This document shows, piece after piece, positions 45,829-54,422 of a stretch of 64,000 nucleotides of DNA. Under the pieces are notes generated by a model that ran no database searches, had not been told where the DNA came from, and saw nothing but the letters and a program-made list of their open reading frames with translations. This DNA is from Candidatus Pseudelusimicrobium marinum. Its GTDB lineage: Bacteria; Elusimicrobiota; Elusimicrobia; Elusimicrobiales; Elusimicrobiaceae. The stretch is from the NCBI GenBank assembly GCA_018656005.1, contig JABHZW010000037.1:1-64000 (forward strand), in the 5' to 3' direction. How positions within the stretch are numbered: the stretch's first letter is position 1; each line of letters starts with the position of its first letter. A program made the translations under genes and the position numbers.

Positions 45829-47421
45829 TTTTTCTTCAACTGCTTCTTTGGTATTAGGCAAATCTTTATTTCTTAATTTTCTTTCTAATTTTTTTGTATA
45901 TTTTATAGCATTTTTATTTTCAATATCTAAATATTGTGCTTTTTTAAAACATAAATAACTTTGAGTATACTCGCCCATATCATAAAAAACAAAACCCAAA
46001 TGTTCCCAAATTTCTGCAGTATCTTTACCGCCCATATTTAAAGAAGAAACAAATTCGTCCTTCGCATCTTCGTATTTACCCTGTTTATAATATACCCAGC
46101 CAAGAGTATCTTTATATGCAAAAGTATATTCATGCTCGTCGTAAGAAAGAGCTTTTGTAGATAATTCTTCTGCTGTATCAAGCTTAATTCCTCTCTTAGA
46201 ATAGGAATATGCCAAAAAATTTAAAAGACGATGGTTATTAGGATCTTCTTGTAAAAGTTCTGCAATAGTTTTTTCCATATCAGAATATTTACCAATTTTT
46301 TCTGCGGAATATACAAACTGCCTTCTTGCAGATTGGCTAGTAGAATCTTCTTTTAAAAAATCTTTCAAAATCTTGTAAGATTTGTACGGATCTGTTTCGT
46401 ATAAATCTGTTGCATAAAAATATACTACATCTTTATTTTCTGGAAATTTTTCGTATGCGGTTTCCAAATATTTTCTTGCCTCTTCTGGTTTACCTGCTTC
46501 AAAATTTATGTATGTAACAGATACCCAAAGCATTGGATTTGTTTGAAAATCTGCTCGAGAAGTAGCATAATGGATAGATTTTTCGTAATTCTTTTCCTTC
46601 CTATAATATAAGCTTAAAAATTCGTTAACTTCTATACTATTTTTATCTAAAGCTAAAGCTTTTTCGAAATATTCAAATGCTTTTTTTTCATTATTTTGTT
46701 TTAGATAAAAAGCACCTACTTCGCCGAAAAATTTTGGTTCTTTATATCCTAAATTTTCTAAAATAATTGCTTCTTTTATGAAACTTTGTTGTTTATCTTC
46801 TAAAAGGTAAACAGTCATTGCATTAAGATAAGAATTATAATTATATTTGTCTAATTCTTTCGCTTTTTGGAAAAGTAAAAGTGCTGTTTCGTAATTTTCT
46901 TTAGTAATTTCCATTTTGCCAATTTCATTATAAAGAAGTGGCGCACTGTTTGGATAAAGCTCTGCATATTTTGCTAAATATTTTATAATTTCTGCAGAAT
47001 CTTCCACAGATAATAACATTATATATTGATATAAAATTGCAGGGTCATCCGAGCCGAGATCTATACTTTTTTGATATGCATTTTGTGCCTTATCCACATC
47101 GCCAAGAAGCCATTGATATCCGCCGTACAAACCCCAAACTTTTGCATCTTCGGGGAGTTTCTTTATTACATTATCAACATACGGGCTAGCAATTTCTGGA
47201 TTTTTTAGGGATATAGAAATTTCCAAAATATCTTTTTGTGCATCTAAATTATTTGGCTCTAATTCTAAAAACTTTTTGTAATATTCCAAAGCTACCTGAT
47301 AATTATCTTGGCTAGCCTCATAACTTGCAATTGTAAAATATTCGTAAGCATTTTGTTTGTTTTCTGCAAACAAAATATTAGTAGCGAGTATTAAAAAAAG
47401 TGGTAATAATAATTTTTTCAT
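45802..47421 (-). CDS. Exported TPR-repeat protein
   Basis: 539 aa. Signal peptide residues 1-19 (LLLPLFLILATNILFA), then tetratricopeptide repeats along nearly the whole chain, e.g. YKKFLELEPNNLDAQ, YQKSIDLGSDDPAILYQ, FEKALALDKNSIEVNEFL, LGFVFYDMGEYTQSYLCF. It probably acts as a periplasmic or outer-membrane-associated scaffold; partner unknown. No lipobox Cys. 11 bases after tsaB, likely in the same transcript as tsaE-tsaB. Confidence 0.85.
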   Translation of the reverse strand: MKKLLLPLFLILATNILFAENKQNAYEYFTIASYEASQDNYQVALEYYKKFLELEPNNLDAQKDILEISISLKNPEIASPYVDNVIKKLPEDAKVWGLYGGYQWLLGDVDKAQNAYQKSIDLGSDDPAILYQYIMLLSVEDSAEIIKYLAKYAELYPNSAPLLYNEIGKMEITKENYETALLLFQKAKELDKYNYNSYLNAMTVYLLEDKQQSFIKEAIILENLGYKEPKFFGEVGAFYLKQNNEKKAFEYFEKALALDKNSIEVNEFLSLYYRKEKNYEKSIHYATSRADFQTNPMLWVSVTYINFEAGKPEEARKYLETAYEKFPENKDVVYFYATDLYETDPYKSYKILKDFLKEDSTSQSARRQFVYSAEKIGKYSDMEKTIAELLQEDPNNHRLLNFLAYSYSKRGIKLDTAEELSTKALSYDEHEYTFAYKDTLGWVYYKQGKYEDAKDEFVSSLNMGGKDTAEIWEHLGFVFYDMGEYTQSYLCFKKAQYLDIENKNAIKYTKKLERKLRNKDLPNTKEAVEEKLLAFYKNK

Positions 47422-47432
47422 TTATGTATCCT

Positions 47433-48128
47433 TTATTTTTCAAAATTCGCTGGTTTTAGGTATAGGGGTTGTAAAGTGTTTTTATCAAATTTTGTTATTT
47501 TAGCAAGTGCAATTAATGTTTCTGGCTTTACTACACATAAACTTTTTTTGGCATATCCATATTTTTTAGACGACAAAAAATCTTTCAAGCTACCATTATC
47601 TTTTGCAAAGCCAATAAAATAAAGTGGATTTTTTATTTTTTTTATGTGTTTTTTTAAATCTTCCTCGCTTGCCCAAATTGGTTTATCGCAAGTTTTGCCA
47701 GAAAATGTTTGTAAAAAATATTCGTCCCTAAACGCATGTAGCACAACTGCTATTTTAGCGGTTTTGTTTTTGTCTGCAAAACTTGCAAAATCTTTGCTGT
47801 ACTTTGCCTGATAATACAAAACATCAAAAACCGTAGCACTTGAAACCTCTGTTTTATTAAGCTCTTTTAAAATAGATGCTATTGTTAAACCAATCCTTAT
47901 CCCCGTAAATTTACCGGGTCCTTTTAAAAAGAAAAACTTTTTAATATCTGTTATATTGTTTTTTTTGCCAAGAAGTTTATCCATAACATTAAAAACAAAT
48001 TGCTCTTGTTTAACACCGTTTTTCTTTATGCTCGCAATTTCTTTACCAAAAGAAATTGCCACAGTTAATGGACTATTACTACTATCTAAAGCTAAGGTTA
48101 TTTTTTTATCGGTTATTTTTTTTGCCAT
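47433..48128 (-). CDS. tsaB: tRNA t6A biosynthesis protein TsaB
   Basis: 231 aa ASKHA-fold scaffold that dimerises with TsaD. LALDSSNSPLTVAISFGK at the N terminus and KGPGKFTGIRIGLTIASILK (the GPGSFTGLRIG motif) identify it; the C-terminal half is short and weakly conserved, as is common. It overlaps tsaE by 16 bases. Confidence 0.92.
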   Translation of the reverse strand: MAKKITDKKITLALDSSNSPLTVAISFGKEIASIKKNGVKQEQFVFNVMDKLLGKKNNITDIKKFFFLKGPGKFTGIRIGLTIASILKELNKTEVSSATVFDVLYYQAKYSKDFASFADKNKTAKIAVVLHAFRDEYFLQTFSGKTCDKPIWASEEDLKKHIKKIKNPLYFIGFAKDNGSLKDFLSSKKYGYAKKSLCVVKPETLIALAKITKFDKNTLQPLYLKPANFEK

Positions 48129-48580
48129 AATTTTTTTAAAACCTCTGTAGATTTTTTACCACCTGCAATAATTTCTATTTTTCGTTTATCGCCAGTTTCT
48201 AAATTTATTGTTATATTCAATCTATCTTTAGTGAAAAAATTAGCACCAGCATCTGGCCATTCTACTAAGAAAATTGCTTTTTCATTACCAAGCATTTCGT
48301 CGATACCTAGGTTATAGATTTCGTCCTCTTCCAATCTAAATAAATCTATATGAAACACAGTATATTTTTTAGAAGTATACTTTTTAGCCAAACTAAAACT
48401 AGCACTTATAGGGCTTTGTTTGATTTTTAGCTCTTTACATAAAGCTTTAACAAAAATTGTTTTACCTGCACCAATTGGTCCACTTAAAAATAAAACCTCG
48501 CCACCTTTTATCAAGTTGGCGGTTTTAGAAGCAAGCATTTTTGTGTCCGCTAAATTGTTTATCTTAAAAACTCTTTTCAT
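48113..48580 (-). CDS. tsaE: tRNA t6A biosynthesis ATPase TsaE
   Basis: 155 aa P-loop ATPase of the TsaBDE complex. Walker A LSGPIGAGKTIFVKAL at about 32-47, SASFSLAKKY (switch I Thr/Ser region), FHIDLFRLE and the C-terminal LVEWPDAG. Directly upstream of tsaB; divergent from the PLD-like gene. Confidence 0.94.
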   Translation of the reverse strand: MKRVFKINNLADTKMLASKTANLIKGGEVLFLSGPIGAGKTIFVKALCKELKIKQSPISASFSLAKKYTSKKYTVFHIDLFRLEEDEIYNLGIDEMLGNEKAIFLVEWPDAGANFFTKDRLNITINLETGDKRKIEIIAGGKKSTEVLKKLWQKK

Positions 48581-48637
48581 ATTTGGTATCTTATCCTTAT
48601 AACTCTATTAGTTATGATATAAAATTTAGGGCTGTAT

Positions 48638-49801
48638 ATGAAACAAAAAATAATTATCCTTCTTGCCGTAATAATGGCAATTTTATTTATGCTTTTTCCT
48701 GCTAAAAAGGGTGATGAAATTATTATTGTGCAAAGTATAGCTAAAAATACAGTGCCTGCCCATCCAGAAACTACAACCACTCTTGATGCCTGGCTTACGA
48801 TGATAAAAGGTGCTAAAAAAGAAATTCTTATACAAATGCCTTATATGATTTCTAAAGACGGCAATAAAATGAAATGGCTTGTAAAAGCGTTAAAAGATTC
48901 TGCTGAATCTGGTGTAAAAGTAAAAATTTTACTTGATGAAATGTTCACAAGAAAAATAACCGCTACAATTTCCACTCTTCGTAAATATAAAAATATAGAG
49001 TATAAAATAGTAGATATTTCCACTGTGCCAAATTGCATACAGCATGCAAAAATAATTATTACAGATAGCCAGAATGTTTTTTTAGGTAGTCAAAATTTTG
49101 ACTACCGAGCATTGGACGAAATTTCGGAAATTGGTTTAATCGTAAAAAACAAATCACTGGCAGAAAGTTTTAAAGATGTTTTTAATTTTATTTGGCATCA
49201 ATCTGCCAACCAAACAACTCATGGGTATAGTTTTGAAAATATTGTTTCAAATCAAAACCCAATTTCTGCAAAATTTAAGGGTGAAGATATTCAAATTTAT
49301 CCATCCTTTAGCCCGGTAGATATGTTTTCGCAAATACATAATACCTTAATATCTGAAATTATTAAAATTATAAATTCTTCAGACGATACTTTGTATTTAT
49401 CTGTAATGACTTTTAACCCCACAAGAAACTGGACAGAAATTTCTGATGCATTAATAAAAGCAGAAAAACGAGGTGTAAAAATTAATTTAATGTTCGCAGA
49501 TTGGACACTTAAAAAATCCGCATCCAAAATTAAAAAATTGCAAAGGCAAATGCCATCTGCAACTATAAAAATAGCAACTATTCCACAGCCCAAAGAATTT
49601 ATACCTTATGCACGAGTGGTACACACAAAGTTTATAGTTGCAGATGGCAACAAATTACTTCTTACAACTGCTAATTTTGAAAAGGATTATTTTTATAAAA
49701 ATATCGATGCAGGTTTAACTATTAAAAGCAAAAACATTGCTAAAATTTTTGAAGATATTTTTAAGGATATGTTTAATTCAAAATTTGCGAGCCAAATTTA
49801 A
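48638..49801 (+). CDS. Membrane-anchored phospholipase D-family protein
   Basis: 387 aa with an N-terminal membrane span (residues 4-20) and two PLD domains. HKD motif 1: His136, Lys138, Asp143 (QHAKIIITD...GSQNFD); motif 2: His329, Lys331, Asp336 (VHTKFIVADG...TTANFE). Both catalytic sets are complete. Related proteins are cardiolipin synthases, nucleases or outer-membrane-side phospholipases; the context (no phospholipid genes next to it) does not decide. TATAAAAT about 12 bases before the ATG predicts a very short leader. Confidence 0.85.
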   Translation: MKQKIIILLAVIMAILFMLFPAKKGDEIIIVQSIAKNTVPAHPETTTTLDAWLTMIKGAKKEILIQMPYMISKDGNKMKWLVKALKDSAESGVKVKILLDEMFTRKITATISTLRKYKNIEYKIVDISTVPNCIQHAKIIITDSQNVFLGSQNFDYRALDEISEIGLIVKNKSLAESFKDVFNFIWHQSANQTTHGYSFENIVSNQNPISAKFKGEDIQIYPSFSPVDMFSQIHNTLISEIIKIINSSDDTLYLSVMTFNPTRNWTEISDALIKAEKRGVKINLMFADWTLKKSASKIKKLQRQMPSATIKIATIPQPKEFIPYARVVHTKFIVADGNKLLLTTANFEKDYFYKNIDAGLTIKSKNIAKIFEDIFKDMFNSKFASQI

Positions 49802-50256
49802 CCAACTTTTTTAATACAAAACTGTTCGTCAGAAATTTCTACTATATTATTATTCGCAGGATCTAAAATTCTTTCACCATTAGCTTCAAAATAATATTTG
49901 TATTCACCCGGTAAAAGTGCAACACTAACTTCCCAAATATTTTTGCTGTTTTTGATAAGTTTTAAGGAATTATCCCACAAATTAAAATCTGCTTTTAAAT
50001 AAACATCGCCACTTTTTATATTTGTAGATTTAAATGTAAAATTAACATACTTCACTCTAGTGTTTACGGTTTTATTACTCTGTTTAGAGGCTACTATATC
50101 CTCGTTAGCTAATGCTTGGGTTTTGCCACCCCAAAAGTTTATAAAATTAAAATAATCGCCACCACTTTTAAACATAAATAGCCCCGCAACAAACATTGTG
50201 CAAATAATAATGCTTGTTATAATCCAATAGCTAAAATTGTTTTTATTGTTGCTCAT
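49798..50256 (-). CDS. Single-span protein with AMPK/CBM48-type domain (first of two)
   Basis: 152 aa: a cytoplasmic start, one transmembrane segment (residues about 10-27), then an Ig-like glycogen-binding-type domain with VYLKADFNLWDNS, WEVSVALLPGEYKYYFEANGE and ILDPANN. This arrangement recurs at 61669. Such E-set domains bind alpha-glucans in AMPK, but here the domain would face the periplasm, so the ligand is uncertain. The stop overlaps the convergent PLD gene by 4 bases. Confidence 0.75.
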   Translation of the reverse strand: MSNNKNNFSYWIITSIIICTMFVAGLFMFKSGGDYFNFINFWGGKTQALANEDIVASKQSNKTVNTRVKYVNFTFKSTNIKSGDVYLKADFNLWDNSLKLIKNSKNIWEVSVALLPGEYKYYFEANGERILDPANNNIVEISDEQFCIKKVG

Positions 50257-50259
50257 AAA

Positions 50260-50910
50260 TTAGTCCAAAAATTCTCGTAAGTAAAATTTTGCACCCAAAC
50301 TTTCTGCTAATTTTTTTAGCTCGTCTTTATCAATTTCTTCCAAATCTACACCCGAAACTATTGTGCTTTGGAAAGTTTGGGTGCTTTTCTTAATAAAATC
50401 TAACACAGCTTCAAAACCAAGCTCTTCATACTTTTTTTGAGGACGAACAATCTCCACCCACTGTTTTGGATCTGCGGTATTTAGGGAAATATTAATTTCG
50501 TCGATTAAACCTTTTAAATCTTTAGTAATATCCCTACCTGCAACAAGCGAACCCAACCCAATTGTGTTTAAACGAATTTTAAAATTATGTATTTTACCTT
50601 CCGCCATTTGCTGTTTTAAATCTGTGCAAATTTCCACCATTTCTTGAAGTCTTAATGTGCTTTCGCCATAGCCACAGAAAACAAGTTCTTTAAAAAATCT
50701 GTTCTTAGAAATATCGTCTGCAATGGCAGTTAAAACTTGCTTAGCAGTAGGTTCTTTACCAGCTAGATTTAGATTATGGTCGTGAAATTTCATGTCCCAC
50801 TTATTTTTTATACAAAATCTGCATAAATTAGGACATTGATTAGTTAAATTGATATATAAATTATGTTTAAACCGATAAACAAGCCTTACCAAGTTATTCT
50901 CACTAGGCAT
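50260..50910 (-). CDS. Radical SAM protein, TatD-associated type
   Basis: 216 aa with the [4Fe-4S]-SAM motif Cys26-x3-Cys30-x2-Cys33 in NLTNQCPNLCRFCIKN. The GYGESTLRLQEM and SLNTADPKQW segments fit the group annotated as TatD-linked radical SAM (TIGR04038-like). Reaction unknown. It lies 3 bases before the CBM48-like gene; no tatD is present here. The call as a radical SAM enzyme is firm, the subfamily less so. Confidence 0.8.
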   Translation of the reverse strand: MPSENNLVRLVYRFKHNLYINLTNQCPNLCRFCIKNKWDMKFHDHNLNLAGKEPTAKQVLTAIADDISKNRFFKELVFCGYGESTLRLQEMVEICTDLKQQMAEGKIHNFKIRLNTIGLGSLVAGRDITKDLKGLIDEINISLNTADPKQWVEIVRPQKKYEELGFEAVLDFIKKSTQTFQSTIVSGVDLEEIDKDELKKLAESLGAKFYLREFLD

Positions 50911-50946
50911 TATTATTTCCTTTAAAGGTTCTTTTAAGTTAGTTTT

Positions 50947-51438
50947 TTAAATAGTGTCTTCTTTTTGCAATCTTTTTCTTAAAAGCTGTATATATTGATG
51001 CGAGTTTCTTGCATAATAATTATCCTTATTTTTTAAAGCATATCTTTTTGCTTTCTTAAAATCTGTCAAGGATTTTTCATACTCGTAAAAATACATATAC
51101 AAAGAACCTCTATAATAATAAGCATGATAACTTCTCTTATTTACAGAGACTGCTCTATTGCAATCTATTAAAGCTTCATCATATCGTTCAAGCTCTGTTT
51201 TAACCTTACATCTCACATAGTAGTTTGAGTAAGATCCAGGATTGGAAATTACAGCATTATTGAGGTCTTCTAGAGCTTCTGAATAAAGCCCTAATTTCAT
51301 TTTTTCTATGGCTCTAGTTCTATAAGAATTAGCAGCATCTTCGTTAACTTTAGCACAAGAAAACATAAACCCTGTTAACAATACAACTGAGAGAATAAGG
51401 AATATACTTTTTTTCTGCTTTTTACATTTTTGTTTCAT
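50947..51438 (-). CDS. TPR-repeat lipoprotein
   Basis: 163 aa. Basic N terminus, hydrophobic stretch and lipobox TGFMFSC with the lipid-bearing Cys at about 28, then three TPR units (YSEALEDLNNAVISNPGSYS, YDEALIDCNRAVSVNKRSYH, YEKSLTDFKKAKRYA). Probably anchored in the outer or inner membrane facing the periplasm. Partner unknown. Confidence 0.82.
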   Translation of the reverse strand: MKQKCKKQKKSIFLILSVVLLTGFMFSCAKVNEDAANSYRTRAIEKMKLGLYSEALEDLNNAVISNPGSYSNYYVRCKVKTELERYDEALIDCNRAVSVNKRSYHAYYYRGSLYMYFYEYEKSLTDFKKAKRYALKNKDNYYARNSHQYIQLLRKRLQKEDTI

Positions 51439-51462
51439 AATTATCTCCTGTTTTTTAAAAAA

Positions 51463-52851
51463 TTATTTGAGCGGTTTAAATTTAGCAAGAAAATGTCTCA
51501 ATGTTTCTGGTTCATATGTAAATTCTACACCTCTAATTCTTTTAGCATTTTTATTCAACTTAATCAATGACTTTGCAATATAATCCATATGATCGTTAGT
51601 ATAAGTTCTTCTTGGAATCGTTAATCTTAAAAATTCAAAGTCCGATGGTTTTTGCTCTTTTGTAACAGGATCTCTTCCCATTAAAAGCGATCCTATTTCC
51701 ACACCTCGCACACCGCTTTCTTTATAAAGTTCACATGCTAATGCATGTGCTGGAAATTGTGTTACAGGTATATGTGATAACATTTTTTTTGCATCAACAA
51801 AAACTGCATGCCCGCCGATAGGATACTGAACTGGCACACCATTTTCTCTTAACTTTTCGCCAAGATATTGCACCTGTGCTATTCTGTACTGCAAATAATC
51901 TTCGTCCATACCTTCGTGCAAACCGACAGCTAAAGCTTCCATATCTCTACCTGCTAAACCACCATATGTTACGAAACCTTCGTAAGGCACACATCTTGCT
52001 TGGGCAAGTGCGAAAAGTTTTGATAAATTTCTAAATGCTACAAAACCACCTATATTTACAATAGCATCTTTTTTAGAAGACATTGTCATAATATCTGTAT
52101 TTTTAAACATTTCTTTGACAATAGCTGGGATAGTTTTGTTTTTGTATTTTGCATCTCTTTGTTTTATGAAATATGCATTTTCGAAACATCTTGCACTATC
52201 CATAACAACTAAAATTTTGTTTTGTTTGGCTACTTTATATATTTCTTTTATGTTATCCATACTAACTGGTTGTCCGCCAGAGTTATTACAAGTTATAGTT
52301 GTGATAATTGCAGCTATATTTTTTGCACCTTCTTTTTTTATGGTAGCTTTGAGTTTTTTAATATCCATATTACCTTTCCACTTATAATATGTGGTGGTGT
52401 TTAGAGCATTACTTACAACACAATTTATTGCTCTTGCACCAGAAAGTTCCACATGAGCTGCTGTGGTGTCAAAATGATAGTTGGATATGTATACTGGGTT
52501 TTCTATCTTTAGATATTCATTTAATGTCGGGAATAAAACCTGTTCTGCACCTCTTCCTTGATGGGTAGGAATCATATTATTTAAATCAAAAATATCTGCT
52601 ACAGCTTTTTGCATTTTGTAAAAACTTCTACTACCTGCATAAGCTTCGTCGCCCATCATTAAGGCGCCCCATTGGTTATGGCTCATAGAACCTGTGCCAC
52701 TATCTGTAAGTAGATCTATATAAATGTGTTCGCTTCTTAAAAGGAATGGGTTATAACCGGCATCTTTAAGGTATTTTGTTCTTTCGATTTTAGTTGTAAC
52801 CTTGATAGGTTCTACCATTTTGATTCTAAACGGTTCTGGTAATCTTTGCAT
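51463..52851 (-). CDS. tnaA: Tryptophanase
   Basis: PLP enzyme that splits tryptophan into indole, pyruvate and ammonia. 462 aa. [31 protein letters not shown] and the PLP lysine in [14 protein letters not shown] (Lys261). It is distinguished from the sister tyrosine phenol-lyase by [12 protein letters not shown] (TPL has an Arg in MERG at the equivalent site) and the C-terminal [10 protein letters not shown], with the His of tryptophanase. No upstream tnaC-like leader or adjacent tryptophan permease is seen. Monocistronic. Confidence 0.9.
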   Translation of the reverse strand: MQRLPEPFRIKMVEPIKVTTKIERTKYLKDAGYNPFLLRSEHIYIDLLTDSGTGSMSHNQWGALMMGDEAYAGSRSFYKMQKAVADIFDLNNMIPTHQGRGAEQVLFPTLNEYLKIENPVYISNYHFDTTAAHVELSGARAINCVVSNALNTTTYYKWKGNMDIKKLKATIKKEGAKNIAAIITTITCNNSGGQPVSMDNIKEIYKVAKQNKILVVMDSARCFENAYFIKQRDAKYKNKTIPAIVKEMFKNTDIMTMSSKKDAIVNIGGFVAFRNLSKLFALAQARCVPYEGFVTYGGLAGRDMEALAVGLHEGMDEDYLQYRIAQVQYLGEKLRENGVPVQYPIGGHAVFVDAKKMLSHIPVTQFPAHALACELYKESGVRGVEIGSLLMGRDPVTKEQKPSDFEFLRLTIPRRTYTNDHMDYIAKSLIKLNKNAKRIRGVEFTYEPETLRHFLAKFKPLK

Positions 52852-52910
52852 AACTTCTCCTGGTATGATTATTTCTTATGAAACTATCATAACATATATT
52901 AGTGCATTTA

Positions 52911-52939
52911 TTAATACCTTTGGGAAAAAATGGTAAAAT
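52911..52939 (+). promoter_or_regulatory. tRNA-Ser promoter
   Basis: TTAATA (52911-52916), 17-base spacer, TGG-TAAAAT (52934-52939). A short imperfect hairpin (AAGGC...GCCCTT, 52949-52977) follows before the tRNA. Confidence 0.6.
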
Positions 52940-52979
52940 GTATATATAAGGCTTTTCTATAGCCCTTCTGAAGATTTAT

Positions 52980-53066
52980 GGAGAGATGGCCGAGTGGTTG
53001 AAGGCGCCAGTCTTGAAAACTGGTATGCGTGCAAGCGTATCGTGGGTTCGAATCCCACTCTCTCCG
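52980..53066 (+). tRNA. tRNA-Ser (anticodon TGA)
   Basis: 87 bases with a long variable arm (GCGTGCAAGCGT). Acceptor GGAGAGA/TCTCTCC, anticodon stem CCAGT/ACTGG with loop CTTGAAA, discriminator G. CCA not encoded. Its last 18 bases recur at 53303-53320. Confidence 0.96.
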
Positions 53067-53160
53067 ATAATTTAAAAATACCCCTAGCCTCAAATTCTTG
53101 TCATTCTCGCGAATGCGGGAATCCAGTATAAAAAAGAGGCTAGGGGTATTTTTGAATTAT
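53067..53160. repeat. 25-bp inverted repeat abutting tRNA-Ser, with nested palindrome
   Basis: Arms 53067-53091 and 53136-53160 are complementary with one mismatch. The loop holds a dRS3-like unit, ATTCTCGC-GAAT-GCGGGAAT (53103-53122). Confidence 0.85.
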
Positions 53161-53302
53161 ATCTGTTGATAAGCCAAAGCAAACTGCTTTGCTTTTGGCT
53201 CGGATTCGAAAAGCGGAGCGATGTTTTAGTTTGAGCGAAGCGAAAGGCTAAAACCGCGAGCTGGGGTCGCGAGATTTTTCCGTCAGGAAAAATACTTGTG
53301 AC
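53161..53302. other. Structured, gene-free spacer between tRNA-Ser and the duplicated 3' end
   Basis: Contains hairpins GCCAAAGCAAA/TTTGCTTTTGGC, GTTTTAG/CTAAAAC enclosing GAGCGAAGCGAAAGG, and ATTTTTCC-GTCA-GGAAAAAT. GC-richer than neighbouring spacers; no ORF. Confidence 0.6.
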
Positions 53303-53320
53303 CGAATCCCACTCTCTCCG
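53303..53320 (+). repeat. Duplicated 3' end of tRNA-Ser (att-like)
   Basis: CGAATCCCACTCTCTCCG, identical to tRNA bases 53049-53066, followed by seven T. Such a direct repeat is the usual scar of integration at a tRNA 3' end, but only 236 bases lie between the copies and there is no integrase. Confidence 0.8.
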
Positions 53321-53325
53321 TTTTT

Positions 53326-53880
53326 TTACTTCCTAAAACAATAGTTTACATGATCGTTAACCATGCCAATAGCTTGCATATATGCATAAATAATAACAGA
53401 TCCTACAAACTTCATTCCACGATTTTTTAAATCAGCCGAAAGTTTATCAGATATTTCGCTTTTTACGGGGATATCTTTCATCGTTTTTATATCATTAACG
53501 ATAGTCTTATAATTTACAAAACCCCAAAGATATTTATCAAAACTATCAAATTCTTTCTGAATTTCCATAAAAACCTTGGCATTGCTCACCACAGATTTTA
53601 CTTTCAAACGATTTCTAATTATCCCTGCATCTTGCAATAGTTCTTCTATCTTTTTATCATCGTATTTGACGATTTTTTTTACATCAAAATTATCAAAAGC
53701 TTTTTTATAATTATCCACCCTCTTTAATATCGTTATCCAAGATAATCCAGCTTGTGCGCCGTCTAAAGATAGCTTTTCAAACAATTGTCTATCGTCGTGG
53801 ACAGGTACTCCCCACTCTTCATCGTGATATTTTACATAAATGATGTCTTCGCCACACCATTGGCATCTTTTTTTAATCAT
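53326..53880 (-). CDS. tag: DNA-3-methyladenine glycosylase I
   Basis: 184 aa base-excision repair enzyme removing 3-methyladenine. RCQWCGEDIIYVKYHDEEWGVPVHDD (zinc-ligand Cys, catalytic-site residues) and LDGAQAGLSWITILKR are diagnostic; the C terminus NDHVNYCF supplies the remaining zinc ligands. AAGGA about 11 bases before the ATG. Divergent from the next gene. Confidence 0.95.
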   Translation of the reverse strand: MIKKRCQWCGEDIIYVKYHDEEWGVPVHDDRQLFEKLSLDGAQAGLSWITILKRVDNYKKAFDNFDVKKIVKYDDKKIEELLQDAGIIRNRLKVKSVVSNAKVFMEIQKEFDSFDKYLWGFVNYKTIVNDIKTMKDIPVKSEISDKLSADLKNRGMKFVGSVIIYAYMQAIGMVNDHVNYCFRK

Positions 53881-53882
53881 AT

Positions 53883-53911
53883 TTGTTAATAATCCTTAAA
53901 TATTGTTTAAT
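53883..53911 (+). promoter_or_regulatory. Promoter of the 53918 gene
   Basis: TTGTTA (53883-53888), 17-base spacer, TTTAAT (53906-53911), 6 bases before an ATG; predicts a leaderless mRNA. Confidence 0.55.
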
Positions 53912-53917
53912 ATCCAT

Positions 53918-54421
53918 ATGAGAAAATTCTACTATTTTTTATTCATTATATTCCTGTTTATCTCTGGCATGTTTGTCGGGCAGATGTATTTTCCTAAATT
54001 AAATACTTCCAACACAACAAGTGTTAGCTTGCCTAGTTTAGATCCTGTTATAGCAGAAAATATCCCCGAAGTAAATGCACGGGAAGATATTTTGCATATT
54101 CAAAATTTACTTGCTTCCATACAATCTGATAATGAAATTTTATTAAGATCTGAAACGATAGATAAACCACAAGTTAAAAAATTATCAGAACTTATCGCAG
54201 AACTTAATGAAAAAATAGAAAATATAAAAATTAATTTGTACCTTTCAGAATTTGAACATAGAAAACTTAACTACGAAATTGCATTACTGCAAAACTCTCA
54301 AACAAAAAAAGATAGTAAATTTTTAAAACTTTGCGCAGAAGAATTTGAAACTGCTAAAAAAGATTTAGAAGGCATTATCTACTGCCCAGACCCTGAACTT
54401 ATTGAAGAAGAAAATAAATAA
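53918..54421 (+). CDS. Small membrane-anchored coiled-coil protein, unknown
   Basis: 167 aa, not recognised. One N-terminal span (FYYFLFIIFLFISGMFVGQ), a Thr/Ser/Pro-rich linker, then two helical segments with heptad character (residues about 60-110 and 115-155) and an acidic tail. The frame opens at a TTG five codons earlier; the ATG at 53918 fits the promoter. Convergent with the acyltransferase-like gene. Probably faces the periplasm. Confidence 0.65.
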   Translation: MRKFYYFLFIIFLFISGMFVGQMYFPKLNTSNTTSVSLPSLDPVIAENIPEVNAREDILHIQNLLASIQSDNEILLRSETIDKPQVKKLSELIAELNEKIENIKINLYLSEFEHRKLNYEIALLQNSQTKKDSKFLKLCAEEFETAKKDLEGIIYCPDPELIEEENK

Positions 54422-54422
54422 T

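Noticed and set aside
52911-53093. Open frame antisense to tRNA-Ser
   Set aside because: A tRNA-Ser antisense reading; no ribosome site and no protein-like composition.
53067-53320. Intact integrative element at tRNA-Ser
   Set aside because: Only 236 bases lie between the repeats and there is no integrase or ORF; treated as a relic.
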